A DNA stretch of 64,000 nt from Gammaproteobacteria bacterium (GTDB lineage: Bacteria; Pseudomonadota; Gammaproteobacteria; Pseudomonadales; Azotimanducaceae): the NCBI GenBank assembly GCA_005799745.1, contig SYFY01000191.1, forward strand, positions 31,632 through 95,631, written 5' to 3'. The first letter of the stretch is position 1, and every line of letters starts with the position of its first letter. The notes beneath the pieces were generated by a model, which was not told the DNA's origin, made no database searches, and was given only the letters and a program-made list of their open reading frames with translations. This document shows, in pieces, positions 1 to 8,859 of the stretch. Both the position numbers and the translations under genes were made by a program.

Positions 1-2
1 TG

Positions 3-128
3 TCCTGGCAAGTTACTCCAATCGCCGATCAACCCCTCGGACAAGGCACGTGGGATGTTGCGTCTATCGGACGCAAGATTCTCGATAGCAAAGGAAACTG
101 GCCGCCCATCAATCCGCTCCGTGGCTGA
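3..128 (+). CDS. 3' end of an unidentified protein (partial)
   Basis: An open frame enters from the left edge and ends at the TGA at 126-128. The last 41 residues include a segment reading GTWDVASIGRKILDSKGNW and end in PINPLRG. It precedes the CoA transferase gene by 38 bases on the same strand, so it is probably part of the same acyl-CoA metabolism operon. I do not recognise the family from the tail alone. Confidence 0.6.
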   Translation, partial: SWQVTPIADQPLGQGTWDVASIGRKILDSKGNWPPINPLRG

Positions 129-166
129 ACCACAACCTTCCAACCATCTAGAAAAGGGGAATAGCC

Positions 167-1369
167 ATGGCCGGTCCGCTAACCGGATTTAAGATCGTCG
201 ACCTGTCGGCTGTGGTCTCGGGACCTTTTACCGGCGCACTGCTCGCTGATCAAGGCGCCGATGTGATCAAGGTTGAACGAGTCGGTTCTGGCGACATCCA
301 GCGCCACGTCGGGAGTGCCCGTAACGGCTACTCCGGTTTTTTCCACGTGATCAACCGTGGTAAACGCAGCATCGCCGCCGACATCAGTAAGGCGGAAGGA
401 AAGTCGATTGTTGAAGCGCTGGTGAAGGACGCTGACGTCATTATCCAGAACTTCAGGCCAGGTGTCGTGGATCGACTCGGCATTGGTTATGACGCGCTCT
501 CGAAGATCAATCCGGGGCTCGTTTACTTAAGCATCAGCGGTTTCGGTCAGTCTGGTCCTCGTGCTGGTGATCGCGCCTACGATCCGATCATTCAGGCTTA
601 CTCCGGCATCGGTGCCATTCAGGGACGCATTCATCGGGAACATCCGGAGAAGCCCGAACAGGTCAACATGCTATTGCTCGACAAGTTGACCGCATGGACT
701 GGTTTTCAGGCGGTCACTGCCGCATTACTCGCGCGCACCAAATCAGGTAAAGGCCAGCACATTGAGCTTTCAATGCTCGATACAGCCCTGCAATTCATCT
801 GGGCAGATACAACCGCCGACATCATCCTGCAAGGTGACGACGTGGATCAGCGGCCGCCCGTGGGTGCATCCGGCACCGTGCATCAGTTTCGCGACGGCTG
901 GGGTGTCACCATGACGTTGTCCCAGGATGAGTTTGCCGGGATGTGTCGTGCTTTCGACATGGCTGATCTGGCAGGAGACCCCCGATTTTCAACGTTACAG
1001 GCACGAACGCAGAATCGACTCGCACTTCAGGATATCTATGCCGAACGCGCGGTGCCGGCCGCCGCACGTATGACGGTGGCCGAAGCCACCGAAGCGATGC
1101 AACGAGAGGATGTGCCCTTTACTCGTTTTCGTACCCTGCCTGAGCTCGAAGCGGATCCGCAGATTCAGCACAACGCCAATCTGCGGCACCGCACACACGC
1201 AGTAGCAGGGCATCTGATCGAGTCGCGCCCTGCGCCTATCTTCAGCGGCACACCACTGGAACTCACTCGGGATGCGCCAGCAGTGGGGCAACATACCCGA
1301 GAAATACTTGCGGAACTTAATCTCGCCGGTCACTACGACGACTGGCTCGCGAAGGGAGTGATTTCATGA
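167..1369 (+). CDS. Family III CoA transferase (CaiB/BaiF)
   Basis: A 400-residue protein of normal length for the CaiB/BaiF family, which moves CoA between a donor acyl-CoA and a free acid in the cytoplasm. The N-terminus (GFKIVDLSAVVSGPFTGALL) and the GKGQHIELSMLD segment are typical. The Asp expected to form the acyl-aspartyl intermediate is D172 in LLLDKLTAW. The start is ATG at 167 after an AAGGGGAA ribosome binding site. Its last codons overlap the next gene by 4 bases (ATGA), so it is translationally coupled to two acyl-CoA dehydrogenases. It probably activates a carboxylic acid that these then desaturate; the substrate cannot be told from the sequence. Confidence 0.92.
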   Translation: MAGPLTGFKIVDLSAVVSGPFTGALLADQGADVIKVERVGSGDIQRHVGSARNGYSGFFHVINRGKRSIAADISKAEGKSIVEALVKDADVIIQNFRPGVVDRLGIGYDALSKINPGLVYLSISGFGQSGPRAGDRAYDPIIQAYSGIGAIQGRIHREHPEKPEQVNMLLLDKLTAWTGFQAVTAALLARTKSGKGQHIELSMLDTALQFIWADTTADIILQGDDVDQRPPVGASGTVHQFRDGWGVTMTLSQDEFAGMCRAFDMADLAGDPRFSTLQARTQNRLALQDIYAERAVPAAARMTVAEATEAMQREDVPFTRFRTLPELEADPQIQHNANLRHRTHAVAGHLIESRPAPIFSGTPLELTRDAPAVGQHTREILAELNLAGHYDDWLAKGVIS

Positions 1370-2469
1370 ACTTTGGCTTCTCCGAAGAGCAGGAGATGCT
1401 GCGCGATCAGGTGCGGCGTTTTATGCAGGAAGACTTAGGTCTGCCACAGGTCAAAGCACTGACAAAAGCATCCACGGGGTTCGATCCAGCGCTGTGGCAG
1501 AAAGCCGCATCACTCGGCTGGCTTGGTCTCACCATTCCGGAGAAGTTTGGTGGCCTAGGGCTTTCTTGGGTAGATCTCACCGTACTGCTCGAAGAAGCAG
1601 GCCGAGGGTTGAGTCCCCTGCCCTTCGTCTCTCATGCCCTCACCATCGAAGCCATTCTCGCGGTATGCGGCAAAGCGCAAAAGGAAATGTGGTTGTCCGC
1701 TATGGCGCAGGGTCAGGCCATCTGCACAACAGCGCTTTACGATGAGCCGAACTGGATTCATCCCGATGCCATCACTCTCAAAGGCGTGCGCGAATCGGGT
1801 GGGGTACGTATCAACGGCTCCAAGCACTTTGTCAGCGACGCCTGTGCCGCTGACTACTTCATGGTCGCGATCCGGATTGAAAAACAACTGGCCATGGTGG
1901 CCGTCGGCAAGGAGCAGGTGAGTGTGAAGGCACAGCCGCAGATGGATGCGACTAAGCCTTCGGGCAGCGTTACGTTCAACAACGTCCTGATCGATGACAG
2001 CATGGTGTTCAAACTGAGCCGCAAACAACTCGACTTCCTGACTAACTGCGGTGCAGTCGCCGTCACCGCAGAAGCGGTCGGTGCAGCGGAAGCCGCACAC
2101 AAGCTCACCGTCAACTATGCCAATCAGCGCGTGCAATTCGACAACCTCATCGGTAAGTACCAGGGGGTGAAACACCGCCTTGCCGATATGTATGTGGATA
2201 TTGAGTCTTTCAAGTCGCTGTTGTACTACGCGGCCTGGGCTGTGAATCAATCACCCGCTGAGCTGCCGCGCGCGATTTCCCTCGCGAAAGGTTATGCGGC
2301 AGATGCATTCGCCCAGATCGGTATCGATGTCGTAGGCCTGCATGGTGCCATCGGCTTCACCGCCGAATACGACGCACAGCTCTATCTCAAACGGTCTAAG
2401 TGGGTGCGCCCGGCTTTCGGCGATTCGGATTTTCATCTGCAGCGTGTTGCGACGCTGGGAGGCGTGTAA
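1366..2469 (+). CDS. Acyl-CoA dehydrogenase family protein (first of a pair)
   Basis: 367 residues with the usual N-terminal helical, middle beta and C-terminal helical acyl-CoA dehydrogenase domains (FSEEQEMLRDQVRRF at the start, GAIGFTAEYDAQLYLKR near the end). The enzyme family oxidises acyl-CoA to enoyl-CoA with FAD. At the place where medium-chain enzymes carry the catalytic Glu near the C-terminus this protein reads FGDSDFHLQR, so that Glu is missing. This is common in proteins that work as one half of a heteromeric dehydrogenase. The stop overlaps the next gene's start (TAATG). The pairing with the next gene is an inference from family and context. Confidence 0.88.
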   Translation: MNFGFSEEQEMLRDQVRRFMQEDLGLPQVKALTKASTGFDPALWQKAASLGWLGLTIPEKFGGLGLSWVDLTVLLEEAGRGLSPLPFVSHALTIEAILAVCGKAQKEMWLSAMAQGQAICTTALYDEPNWIHPDAITLKGVRESGGVRINGSKHFVSDACAADYFMVAIRIEKQLAMVAVGKEQVSVKAQPQMDATKPSGSVTFNNVLIDDSMVFKLSRKQLDFLTNCGAVAVTAEAVGAAEAAHKLTVNYANQRVQFDNLIGKYQGVKHRLADMYVDIESFKSLLYYAAWAVNQSPAELPRAISLAKGYAADAFAQIGIDVVGLHGAIGFTAEYDAQLYLKRSKWVRPAFGDSDFHLQRVATLGGV

Positions 2470-3629
2470 TGGACTTTGATTATTCACCCGCAGAAGAGGC
2501 CTTCCGTCAGGAAATCAGGGCATTCCTCAAGGCTAACCTGCCACCCAAAGAACAACGAGGCCCCGAGTTCCTGAAAAAGTGGCTGCAGAAGGTCCGCGTC
2601 AAAGGCTGGGTGGGCTTTTCCTGGCCGAAGGAATTTGGTGGTGGTGGTGGCGGTATCGTCGAACAAGCGATCCTGCGAGAAGAGATGGCCCTGGCAAAGG
2701 CGCCACCACTCGGCACGTCTTTCATGGGCCTCGCCTGGGTGGGCCCCGGGATCATTCAATACGGTACCGAAGAACAGAAGCGACGGTTCATCCCCGACAT
2801 ACTCGACAGCAAGGTCATCTGGTGTACCGGATATTCCGAACCCAACCATGGGTCGGACCTCGCCAAGATCCAGTGCAAGGCAGTGCGTGAAGGTGATGAA
2901 TACGTCGTCAACGGCCAGAAGATCTGGACGTCTGGCGCACCCTGGTCCCAGTGGATCATTCTGCTCACCCGCACTGAAATCAACACAGAGAGCAAACACA
3001 AAGGCATCACCTGTCTGCTGGTGCCTATGAATAGCCCGGGGCTCGAAGTGAAGCCCATCGAGAACATGGCCGGTGACCGCCACTTCGCTGAAGTGTTCTT
3101 TAAGGATGTCCGCGTGCCCGTGGCGGATCGACTGGGAGACGAAGGTGATGGCTGGAAAGTCACCGTATCGGCGCTCGCCAACGAACGATCGAGCATAGGC
3201 GAAGTTACACAAATGTTCGAAAAACTCGACTCACTGAAAGGTCTCGTGCAGTCGACCCATCGCAACGGTCAGCCCGCCGCTAAAGACCCGGCTGTGCGCA
3301 AGCGCCTCGCAACCTTCGAAATGAAAATCGCAGCCATGAAGTACAACGGTCTGCGCTACCTGACGAAACAGATTCGTGGTGAGCCGCTCACGAGCGAAAC
3401 CTCAGTGAACAAACTGCACCGCGCCAGCCTTGAAATCGAGATGGATGACTTCGCGGTTGCATTGACGGGACAATCAGGGTTGCAGCTCAGAGGATCAGAC
3501 AGCGCTGTCGACAGAGGCTCCTGGGCGAAGTCTTCGCTTTCCTGGCCGAATGTTGTGATCGGAGGCGGCACGCCGAACATCCAACGCAACATCATCGCTG
3601 AGCGGATTTTGCATCTTCCAAAAGATTGA
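2469..3629 (+). CDS. Acyl-CoA dehydrogenase family protein (second of a pair)
   Basis: 386 residues from the ATG that overlaps the stop of the preceding gene; a longer in-frame extension to 2400 lies inside that gene and is rejected. Recognisable segments are CTGYSEPNHGSDLA, a typical FAD/substrate region, and the C-terminal GGTPNIQRNIIAERIL. The C-terminal catalytic Glu of medium-chain enzymes is replaced by Gly (IGGGTPNIQR), as in many long-chain or steroid side-chain FadE proteins that place the base elsewhere. A run of six Gly (about residues 57-62) marks a loop. With the preceding gene it probably forms a two-subunit enzyme acting on the product of the adjacent CoA transferase. Confidence 0.9.
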   Translation: MDFDYSPAEEAFRQEIRAFLKANLPPKEQRGPEFLKKWLQKVRVKGWVGFSWPKEFGGGGGGIVEQAILREEMALAKAPPLGTSFMGLAWVGPGIIQYGTEEQKRRFIPDILDSKVIWCTGYSEPNHGSDLAKIQCKAVREGDEYVVNGQKIWTSGAPWSQWIILLTRTEINTESKHKGITCLLVPMNSPGLEVKPIENMAGDRHFAEVFFKDVRVPVADRLGDEGDGWKVTVSALANERSSIGEVTQMFEKLDSLKGLVQSTHRNGQPAAKDPAVRKRLATFEMKIAAMKYNGLRYLTKQIRGEPLTSETSVNKLHRASLEIEMDDFAVALTGQSGLQLRGSDSAVDRGSWAKSSLSWPNVVIGGGTPNIQRNIIAERILHLPKD

Positions 3630-3640
3630 GCGGGGATTTG

Positions 3641-3666
3641 GAGGCGACCACGCCCGTGGCCGCCTC
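3641..3666. terminator. Hairpin between convergent genes
   Basis: GAGGCG and CCACG pair with CGTGG and CGCCTC around a CC loop, with a single A/C mismatch. It lies between the convergent acyl-CoA dehydrogenase and hydroxyacid dehydrogenase genes and could end transcription from both sides. There is no clear U tract, so its efficiency as an intrinsic terminator is uncertain. Confidence 0.55.
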
Positions 3667-3673
3667 TGCCTGC

Positions 3674-4684
3674 TTATCGACGGTGTTTCAAGAACTCCGC
3701 GTTCACACAATTCTGCAACCGCCCCGTTGACAAGTACGTCAACGCAACCTCACCTGCCTTGAAGCGCATATCGTAAACACTCTCCGGCGTGAAGAACGCG
3801 GAGTGTGGCGTCAGTACAAGTCGGTGATCGATCCAGTCCTCATCGGCAGACCAGGCCCGAATCAACGGGTGATCGGGATTCGCAGGTTCTTCCGGCAATA
3901 CATCCAGTCCTGCTGCTTGCACCGTGCCCGCCTTGAGCGCGTCATGCAGCGCGTCGAGATCAATAATCGGGCCACGCGCGGTGTTGACCAGAATGAGTCC
4001 AGGCTTACTTGCAGCCAGGACTTCGGCGTTGATGAGCTTGGTCGTACTCGGCGACAACGGTGCATGGATGCTCACCACATCACTCATGCCGAAAAGTTCT
4101 TTCAACGAGTGCACTCGTTTCACACCGATAGACAGATCGGTACCGTTGGAAACAAAGGGATCGTAGAACACGACCTTCATTCCAAACGCCTTCGCCCGCA
4201 GCGCTGCGGCGGTTCCGATGCGCCCGAGACCAACAATTCCAAACGTGCAGACAGAGAGGCGTTTGCTGAAGGGGTTGAGTGCGGGTCGCCAGTTTTGACG
4301 AGGAGACTTCTTGAGTTCTCGTGTGTGGAAGGTGATGCCTTTCATCAGGTCCATCATCAACGCGATCGCGTGATCGGCCACTTCCTGAGTGCCGTAATCC
4401 GGGACGTTGCATACGGGAATGCCAAGATCTCCCCACGCTTTGAGGTCGATGTTGTCGAAACCAACGGCCGGCTTCACGAAGATGCGGCACTTGGTGAGTT
4501 GTTTGCGAACGGCATCATCCAGGTCGATGCCATTTACCAACGCATCTGCATTGCCCCAGACCCCCGCAGGAACCGCCTTCACCGAGTCAAAGAAGAGCGC
4601 TTCACCACCACTTTGCACACTTGCGAGCTCCGGAGCCCGATCGCCTGGCCAACGCATCACGGGCCATAATATCTTGAACGTCAT
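3674..4684 (-). CDS. D-isomer-specific 2-hydroxyacid dehydrogenase
   Basis: 336 residues of the NAD(P)-dependent D-2-hydroxyacid dehydrogenase family (glyoxylate/phosphoglycerate dehydrogenase, CtBP-like). It has the Rossmann motif GIVGLGRIG and the three catalytic regions: Arg in NTARGPIID, Glu in GLDVLPEEP and His in LTPHSAF. The protein would interconvert a 2-keto and a 2-hydroxy acid in the cytosol. The start ATG overlaps the stop of the upstream LLM oxidoreductase gene (ATGA), so the two are one operon. The substrate is not predictable; the family label is safe, the specific reaction is not. Confidence 0.9.
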   Translation of the reverse strand: MTFKILWPVMRWPGDRAPELASVQSGGEALFFDSVKAVPAGVWGNADALVNGIDLDDAVRKQLTKCRIFVKPAVGFDNIDLKAWGDLGIPVCNVPDYGTQEVADHAIALMMDLMKGITFHTRELKKSPRQNWRPALNPFSKRLSVCTFGIVGLGRIGTAAALRAKAFGMKVVFYDPFVSNGTDLSIGVKRVHSLKELFGMSDVVSIHAPLSPSTTKLINAEVLAASKPGLILVNTARGPIIDLDALHDALKAGTVQAAGLDVLPEEPANPDHPLIRAWSADEDWIDHRLVLTPHSAFFTPESVYDMRFKAGEVALTYLSTGRLQNCVNAEFLKHRR

Positions 4685-5616
4685 GAGTTTCTTCTCCTTT
4701 CAAGAACGGAAATTTGGTTGGCGAGAATGTCCGGCAACCGACTAACAGAACGACGCACGCGATCCATGTCCAGCCCCGGCAAACGCAAGCGTGTCGCCAG
4801 CAAATGTGTCATGCCGAGCACTTCCTGGTACTTCTGTACCTGGTCGCACACAAACGTGGGATCACCAATGATCGCCCAGTCGTCCACATCACCGGCATCT
4901 CTAGCGCGAGGCCTTGGAACCTGAGCCAGTCGTGCCTTCAACGCGTCGGCCTCAGCGCGATCATCCGTCACATAAACGGTTCGCATCACCGGCACACAGT
5001 CCACCTGATCTGCACCGGCCAGACGATGGCTTGCGTAGTTTTGTTCGAGTACTGCCAGGCTTTCCATCGGGGATGCCAAGTACGGAAGTTTCAATCGCCC
5101 AGCTTGTGCGAGTGCTTTGGGGCCAAATGCCGCTACCCAGATCGGGGGGTGCGGTCGTTGCAAGGGCTGTGGTGCGACGGTGATGCCTTGAGTGCCTTCA
5201 ATCGCGACCGGCTCACCCAGCCACGCGCGTTTCATCAGATCCAGGGTCGCTGCAAAAATCTCGCGTTTCTCGCCTGGGATCACGTTGAAGGCTTTCAGCA
5301 TGTCGGGTGCATATCCGCGCCCAACACCGAGAATGACGCGCCCTTCTGACAACTGATCGAGTACGGCAACCTGTTCTGCGGCAAGTAACGGGTGACGAAG
5401 GGTAAGCAGATAACTCGTGGTTCCCAGTCGAATCGATGACGTCGCACCCGCGACCCCTGCGAGCAGCATCAGCGGTTCTGGAATCGCACCCACATTGAAG
5501 TGATTTTCGGGCAGCCAGAACGACTCGTAACCGAGCTTCTCCGCGAACACCGCCTGTTCCTGGAGATTACGTGCTCCGGGATTCGAAAAATCCCACGGTG
5601 TGAGTCCGAGATGCAC
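4681..5616 (-). CDS. LLM class flavin-dependent oxidoreductase (luciferase-like)
   Basis: 311 residues of the bacterial luciferase-like monooxygenase superfamily, TIM-barrel enzymes using FMNH2 or F420. The N-terminus MHLGLTPWDFSNPGARN, the EKLGYESFWLPENHF segment and LLAEQVAVLDQLSEGR-type region (ILGVGRGY follows) are typical. It is the first gene of a two-gene operon with the hydroxyacid dehydrogenase. A triple 16-bp direct repeat lies 21-68 bases upstream of its start and may be regulatory. The substrate is unknown; many relatives oxidise alkanes, terpenoids or steroids. Confidence 0.88.
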   Translation of the reverse strand: MHLGLTPWDFSNPGARNLQEQAVFAEKLGYESFWLPENHFNVGAIPEPLMLLAGVAGATSSIRLGTTSYLLTLRHPLLAAEQVAVLDQLSEGRVILGVGRGYAPDMLKAFNVIPGEKREIFAATLDLMKRAWLGEPVAIEGTQGITVAPQPLQRPHPPIWVAAFGPKALAQAGRLKLPYLASPMESLAVLEQNYASHRLAGADQVDCVPVMRTVYVTDDRAEADALKARLAQVPRPRARDAGDVDDWAIIGDPTFVCDQVQKYQEVLGMTHLLATRLRLPGLDMDRVRRSVSRLPDILANQISVLERRRNS

Positions 5617-5636
5617 TGGCCCTAACCCCTCGCTTG

Positions 5637-5684
5637 CTCGTTCTGTCTATGACTCGTTCTGTCTATGCCTCGTTCTGTGTATGA
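5637..5684. repeat. Three tandem 16-bp direct repeats
   Basis: Units CTCGTTCTGTCTATGA (5637-5652), CTCGTTCTGTCTATGC (5653-5668) and CTCGTTCTGTGTATGA (5669-5684) follow each other without spacers and differ at only two positions. They sit 21 bases upstream of the LLM oxidoreductase start, in its expected promoter region. They could be a regulator-binding array or a replication-slippage product. Confidence 0.85.
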
Positions 5685-5773
5685 ACTGCGGCAATCGAAT
5701 GCCGCCGGCATTGCCGACCGGCAGGATTATGCCTCGGGCCTGACGACGCCGCGAAAAAAGCTAACCTTGGTGC

Positions 5774-6517
5774 ATGACCTGGTTGATCTACCACTCGCCT
5801 GAAGACGCGCACCTGGTGCGGCCACTGCACCGTTTCCTGTAACTCTCAGGGCTCAATTGCACCTGTCATGAAAAACCGGTCTACGCACCGTTCGATGGTG
5901 TGCTGGTGGTCTGTGGGGAATCATTTGAGACCCAAGAGTGGTTGAAACGGGTCGTTCAGGAAGAAGCCGAAGCGATCTTGGTGCTGCTTGCTCCGGTCGA
6001 CTTTGATGTGCATCCACGAACAGCAATAGACCTATGCAACTGGCCGTCGAGGACCGCAGATAAAACGCTTGTCACCTTGGTGGATTCGCTGAAAAAAGGT
6101 CGGCACGGCACATTTGAGGCCGCCTCGCGACCTCAGCCTCCCACAACAGCGGCGCCATCGTGGTTTAGCGAAAATCGAACGGGGGTGATTTTACTGCTCG
6201 CGGTGCTCGCAGGTCCCGTAGCTCTGGTTTCAGTCGCGCCTCAGCAGGTTGCACCCACGCCACGTGCCGAAGCCACAGTAACCGCGCAACCACAGAGAAC
6301 GCTCACGGCTTCGCGAACAAATGCTGACGGGACGGACAAGCGCCAACCAACGATCCACAATGTTGAAGAACGCCACGAACCAGAATCGAGCAATGAGGAA
6401 GGATATCCAGCGATCATTCCTGATACGGGTTGCAATGGTGAGTTTGGATTCGGCTGCACGATCTTTTCTTGTGACAAGACACTCCACACAGAACGGCCGG
6501 CGTTCGCTTCTCAGTGA
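5774..6517 (+). pseudogene. TIR-like membrane protein, interrupted by an in-frame TAA
   Basis: From the ATG at 5774 the frame reads MTWLIYHSPEDAHLVRPLHR, resembling the first strand and helix of a TIR-type domain. A TAA follows at 5840-5842, and the same frame then continues with YAPFDGVLVVCGESF and ILVLLAPVDFDVHP. After this domain comes a Pro-rich linker, one membrane segment (GVILLLAVLAGPVALVSVA) and a low-complexity tail with a Cys-rich end (CNGEFGFGCTIFSC). The stop could derive from CAA. The part after the TAA has an internal ATG at 5900, so a shortened product is possible. The TIR assignment is tentative; the continuity of the frame is seen directly. No partner gene suggests a defence role. 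Confidence 0.5.
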
Positions 6518-6519
6518 CG

Positions 6520-8859
6520 CTATTTGAGAACACCGGCTGCATCGAGTGCCGCAACTTTCTCGGCGCTGTAGCCCAGAACCCCGGTTAGCACCTCAGCGTT
6601 GTCCACACCAAACCAAGGAGCGACTTCCGGCGCCTTCGCCCGCGTTCGCGACAGGATCAGTCGGGTGCTCTCCACATAGGCGCCTTCATGACGGTTGTGG
6701 CTCACAGGAAGAAAGTGTTCACGGTGTTGAAGCTGTGGGTCATCAAAAAGCTGATGCGTATCGAGCACCCGATGCGCAGGTATTCCCGTAGCCTGTAATC
6801 GACTTTCGAGCAGAAGCCCATCAGCATCGATGCTCCAGGCTTCAATGGCAGTTTCGATTTCATCCTCGCGAGCGCGGCGTGCATTGTGATCAAGTGCACG
6901 CAAAAAACGCAGCGTCGGATCGGCGGAGAGATCACAGAATCGTATCCACTCCTGGTCACTGCGAATCGACAGCGCGATCCACTGATCATCACCCTGCACC
7001 GGGAAAACACCTTGCGGAACACACCGCGGATCCCGATTACCATCGGCAGTGTTCACCTTTCCTGTCGCGAAGTACCGCGCACATTCTGCACCTAGGAAAT
7101 TGAGTGACGCTTCCGCTTGCGCCATGTCGATAAACTGCCCTTCTCCGGTTCGACGTTGGTGGTCGAGCGCACGTATTAACGCGAGCGCATTAAAACGAAC
7201 CGCAAGGAAATCCGTATAAGGACCAAAACACCCGGTGGGTGCTTCTCCCGGCCAGCCGGCGAGGCCATGAAACCCACTCACCGCTGCGGCAAGATTGCCG
7301 TAACCTGCATAGCCGCTGAAGGCACCCGTTTGCCCGAGTAGACAACTCGACACCAATATGGCGCGCGGATTGATGCGTTGAATGTCGTCGTACCCCAAAC
7401 CCATCCGCGCAATCGCGCCTGGCGCAAAACTCTCCGTCACCACGTCCGCCCAGCGAACGAGGTCGTAAAGCACCTCACGAGCCTCTGGTAACCCCAGGTT
7501 GAGCGAGAGGTTGAGTTTGTTGGTATTGGTGGTGTGGTGGGCAGCAGCGTTCTCGGGATCTGTCACCGCACCGTAATACGGCGGCACATTGCGGATCATG
7601 TCCACACGTGTAGATGACTCCACATGAATCACGGTTGCGCCATAGTCCGCCAACATGCGCGTTGAACCAGGACCAGCAACTACCCAGAAGAGATCGAGGA
7701 CTTTGACGCCTGCAAAAGGAAGTGCGGCATTAACTGGATTTGGCGTCGGATGCGTTTCACGCACCTTCCATTCGGAGCCGTCGCTGCGAGTGAGTGGCAA
7801 CGCTGACTTTGACAAGCGCGCAAACGGACCAAGCCGCCGCTCACCAAATCGTTTGATGACCAGTTCCCGCTCATGCGCATGGCGGCTCTCAAGAATATCC
7901 GCAACGGACAAGACCGGTGCGACTAACAACCGCCGCTCTACCGCGATTTCCATCAATTCAGCCTTGCTGAATCGCGCGATCGCAGCGGCCAGCCCTTCCT
8001 GAATCGGCGCCCACTGCTCAGCAGTAATCGCTCCTGTCACCATCCGCATGGCGGATTGGCCCCAGGGTTGGCCGAGCAGCGACGCGTCCAAAAAGCCCAG
8101 CTCATGCAACCATTCAGTGAGCCGCACCATGAACGCGTGCAGCGGCGGCAGGATGCCTTGCAGCACCACAACATGACCGTCTGCAGCTTCATAAAGGCTG
8201 CGTAGCCGAACCTGACCGATCTGTTGCCCCGCTGCGGCACGCACCGCCTTGGGTTGTCCAGTGGGTTTGTCGAGTGCTCGGCTGAGCAGAGCAAAGGTGG
8301 TGCTTTCCTGTGCGCTCACATCGATGTGTTGGCCTAAACCGGAAAGTTCGCGCTCAGCCAATCCGATGTGTACACCGACGGCCGCATCCGCAGCCGCATG
8401 GTGAAACGCCTGCGGTGCACCGATTCGAAGAGGGGCACGATCGGGTGATCCGGATAGGTAGAGAAATCCGGACGCGGCAGAGGCGACCAAGTCAGTAGTT
8501 ACATAACCCGCTTTGGGGCCTTCGCAGCCAAATCCGGTGATCGACACGTGTATCAAACGTGGAAATCGGAGCGCCAGCACCTCCCGTGAAACACCAATGA
8601 CCTGGTCAAAGGCCCGTCCCAACGATTCGATAAGCACATCTGTGTGCGTGAGTTTGTCAAACAGCGCGGATTTGTCTGACTGCCAATCGAATACCCGAGA
8701 GAACTTCCCGTTCGCATATGCACTTCGCCAGTAAGGATCGACAGAGGACGTACTAGGCAGTTCCCACTGGTGCACATCTGCACCCATGTCGGCGAGTAGC
8801 TGCCCTGTTAACCATGCCTCTGGTGCCGACAGGTCCAGTACGCGAACATGACTACTCAT
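6520..8859 (-). CDS. Double-domain family III CoA transferase (CaiB/BaiF fusion)
   Basis: 779 residues containing two CaiB/BaiF domains in tandem, each about the length of a normal subunit. The first begins at VRVLDLSAPEAWLTGQLLAD, the second at about residue 395 with GVKVLDLFWVVAGPGSTRML. The second keeps the Asp expected as nucleophile (FGPYTDFLAV). The start is ATG at 8859, where the CoA transferase homology begins; a longer in-frame extension runs through the upstream gene and is rejected. It overlaps that gene by 8 bases. The family is an interlocked dimer, so a fusion may form a pseudo-dimer within one chain. It probably acts in catabolism of an organic acid; the substrate is unknown. 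Confidence 0.88.
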   Translation of the reverse strand: MSSHVRVLDLSAPEAWLTGQLLADMGADVHQWELPSTSSVDPYWRSAYANGKFSRVFDWQSDKSALFDKLTHTDVLIESLGRAFDQVIGVSREVLALRFPRLIHVSITGFGCEGPKAGYVTTDLVASAASGFLYLSGSPDRAPLRIGAPQAFHHAAADAAVGVHIGLAERELSGLGQHIDVSAQESTTFALLSRALDKPTGQPKAVRAAAGQQIGQVRLRSLYEAADGHVVVLQGILPPLHAFMVRLTEWLHELGFLDASLLGQPWGQSAMRMVTGAITAEQWAPIQEGLAAAIARFSKAELMEIAVERRLLVAPVLSVADILESRHAHERELVIKRFGERRLGPFARLSKSALPLTRSDGSEWKVRETHPTPNPVNAALPFAGVKVLDLFWVVAGPGSTRMLADYGATVIHVESSTRVDMIRNVPPYYGAVTDPENAAAHHTTNTNKLNLSLNLGLPEAREVLYDLVRWADVVTESFAPGAIARMGLGYDDIQRINPRAILVSSCLLGQTGAFSGYAGYGNLAAAVSGFHGLAGWPGEAPTGCFGPYTDFLAVRFNALALIRALDHQRRTGEGQFIDMAQAEASLNFLGAECARYFATGKVNTADGNRDPRCVPQGVFPVQGDDQWIALSIRSDQEWIRFCDLSADPTLRFLRALDHNARRAREDEIETAIEAWSIDADGLLLESRLQATGIPAHRVLDTHQLFDDPQLQHREHFLPVSHNRHEGAYVESTRLILSRTRAKAPEVAPWFGVDNAEVLTGVLGYSAEKVAALDAAGVLK

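Noticed and set aside
1555..3212. Long open frames on the minus strand opposite the acyl-CoA dehydrogenase genes (1555-2250, 2484-3212).
   Set aside because: They are antisense shadows of strongly conserved genes and encode low-complexity, unrecognisable sequence.
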